Origin: Sulfitobacter noctilucae
Lineage (GTDB): Bacteria; Pseudomonadota; Alphaproteobacteria; Rhodobacterales; Rhodobacteraceae
DNA length: 64,000 nt
NCBI RefSeq assembly: GCF_000622365.1
Contig: NZ_JASC01000004.1
Coordinates: 62,001 to 126,000, forward strand
Direction of reading: 5' to 3'
Numbering within the stretch: the stretch's first letter is position 1; each line of letters starts with the position of its first letter. The position numbers were made by a program, and so were the translations under genes. Below are positions 63,506 to 64,000 of the stretch, piece by piece. The notes under the pieces were generated by a model, which had not been told where the DNA came from, ran no database searches, and saw only the letters and a program-made list of their open reading frames with translations.

Positions 63506-64000
63506 TGCTTCTGGCGTTCTACGCTCCGATGAAGCCCCCTGACGATCCTGTACCTTCGGGCGATCGCACGATTGCCCGCAATTTGCTGAAGGCGTTCGAG
63601 GCTTTTGGCGCAGAGATGACACTTGCGAGCCGGTTTCGCAGCCGCGACGGGCAAGGCGATCCTTTCGTTCAACGGAAGACACTGGATGCGGCCGAGGCCG
63701 AGGTCGAGCGGTTGATTGCAATGGAATGCGCTGCCGATTGGGAGGCTTGGGTCACCTATCACAGCTATTACAAAGCGCCCGATCTGCTTGGCCCCAAGGT
63801 CAGCCGTGCGCTGAATATTCCCTATATCCAAATCGAAGCGACCCGCGCCCGCAAACGTCTTAATGGGCCTTGGGCGCTTTTCGCACAAGCTGCCGAGGCA
63901 GCAACGGATGCGGCGCGCGTTGTGTATTATTTCACTCAACGCGATGCTGAGAGTTTGGAAACCCATGCGCCGTCCGGCCAGCATTTGCTGCATCTAAAGC
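63505..64000 (+). CDS. Glycosyltransferase-like protein (partial, 3' end off window)
   Basis: First 165 residues of a gene that runs off the window. It starts MLLAFYAPMKPPDDPVPSGD, an opening seen in GT4-type proteins that read glycan donors, and continues HSYYKAPDLLGPKVSRALNI. ATG at 63505 overlaps the previous stop (TGATG). Coupled to the two glycosyltransferases before it. Catalytic motifs lie beyond the window. Confidence 0.75.
   Translation, partial: MLLAFYAPMKPPDDPVPSGDRTIARNLLKAFEAFGAEMTLASRFRSRDGQGDPFVQRKTLDAAEAEVERLIAMECAADWEAWVTYHSYYKAPDLLGPKVSRALNIPYIQIEATRARKRLNGPWALFAQAAEAATDAARVVYYFTQRDAESLETHAPSGQHLLHLK

Noticed and set aside
1..64000. tRNA, rRNA, CRISPR, transposase and phage genes
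   Set aside because: Looked for by eye; no cloverleaf-like or repeat-spacer pattern, no transposase or integrase motif was found. A short tRNA could still be missed without a covariance search.

Overview
The window reads as chromosomal DNA of a Roseobacter-group alphaproteobacterium (family Rhodobacteraceae). This is inferred from the gene content: three kinds of solute-receptor transporter (TRAP, TRAP-TAXI, ABC), a catabolic reductive dehalogenase fused to a flavin/ferredoxin reductase, a complete homoprotocatechuate meta-cleavage set, a pim-type dicarboxylate beta-oxidation operon and GC-rich codon use. No rRNA, tRNA, CRISPR array, transposase or phage gene was seen. Both ends cut through genes: a hydantoinase A at the left and a glycosyltransferase at the right.

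Layout. (1) 1-4154 (minus) carries a tautomerase/SnoaL fusion, hyuB and hyuA. It diverges from 4276-10068 (plus): a GntR regulator, LeuC-like and LeuD-like dehydratase subunits and a DctPQM TRAP transporter. A perfect inverted repeat lies between the two units, which look like one regulated catabolic module for an unidentified acid or lactam. (2) 10065-16095 holds gap, a TRAP-TAXI pair, an iron-type ABC binding protein with a TGA-N9-TCA operator candidate, and a GNAT acetyltransferase. (3) 16118-28361 (minus) is a long run: uronate-dehydrogenase-like protein, HpcH/HpaI aldolase, a second hyuBA pair, a 2-hydroxyacid dehydrogenase, an IsdG-like plus ChaN-like heme pair, then hpaH-G-D-E-F. The MarR regulator hpaR diverges from it at 28460. 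The hpa genes cleave and process homoprotocatechuate; hpaI is not in the operon, but the aldolase 6 kb downstream could supply it.

(4) 29033-33650 has ugd and a glycerate 2-kinase, then on the other strand a class IV aminotransferase, topoisomerase IB and a small TUDOR-like protein. (5) 33711-39652 is an SsuABC-type ABC importer diverging from rdhA. The rdhA reading frame is broken by one base in a run of six C. (6) rpe at 39798, then 40518-48844 (minus), a pim-like operon (ligase, hydratase, thioesterase, two acyl-CoA dehydrogenases, thiolase, FadJ-type fusion), followed by a methyltransferase. (7) 49513-51958 (minus) is a compact three-gene unit that looks like adaptor, polymorphic-toxin effector and immunity protein, without secretion genes nearby. 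(8) 52181-58026 is a peptide-type ABC importer, 58335-60764 a large MscS channel, and 61062 to the end a glycosyltransferase series.

The most notable points are the frameshifted self-sufficient reductive dehalogenase, the orphan toxin triad, the fused tautomerase module, and stem-loops placed between receptor and permease genes in both TRAP systems.
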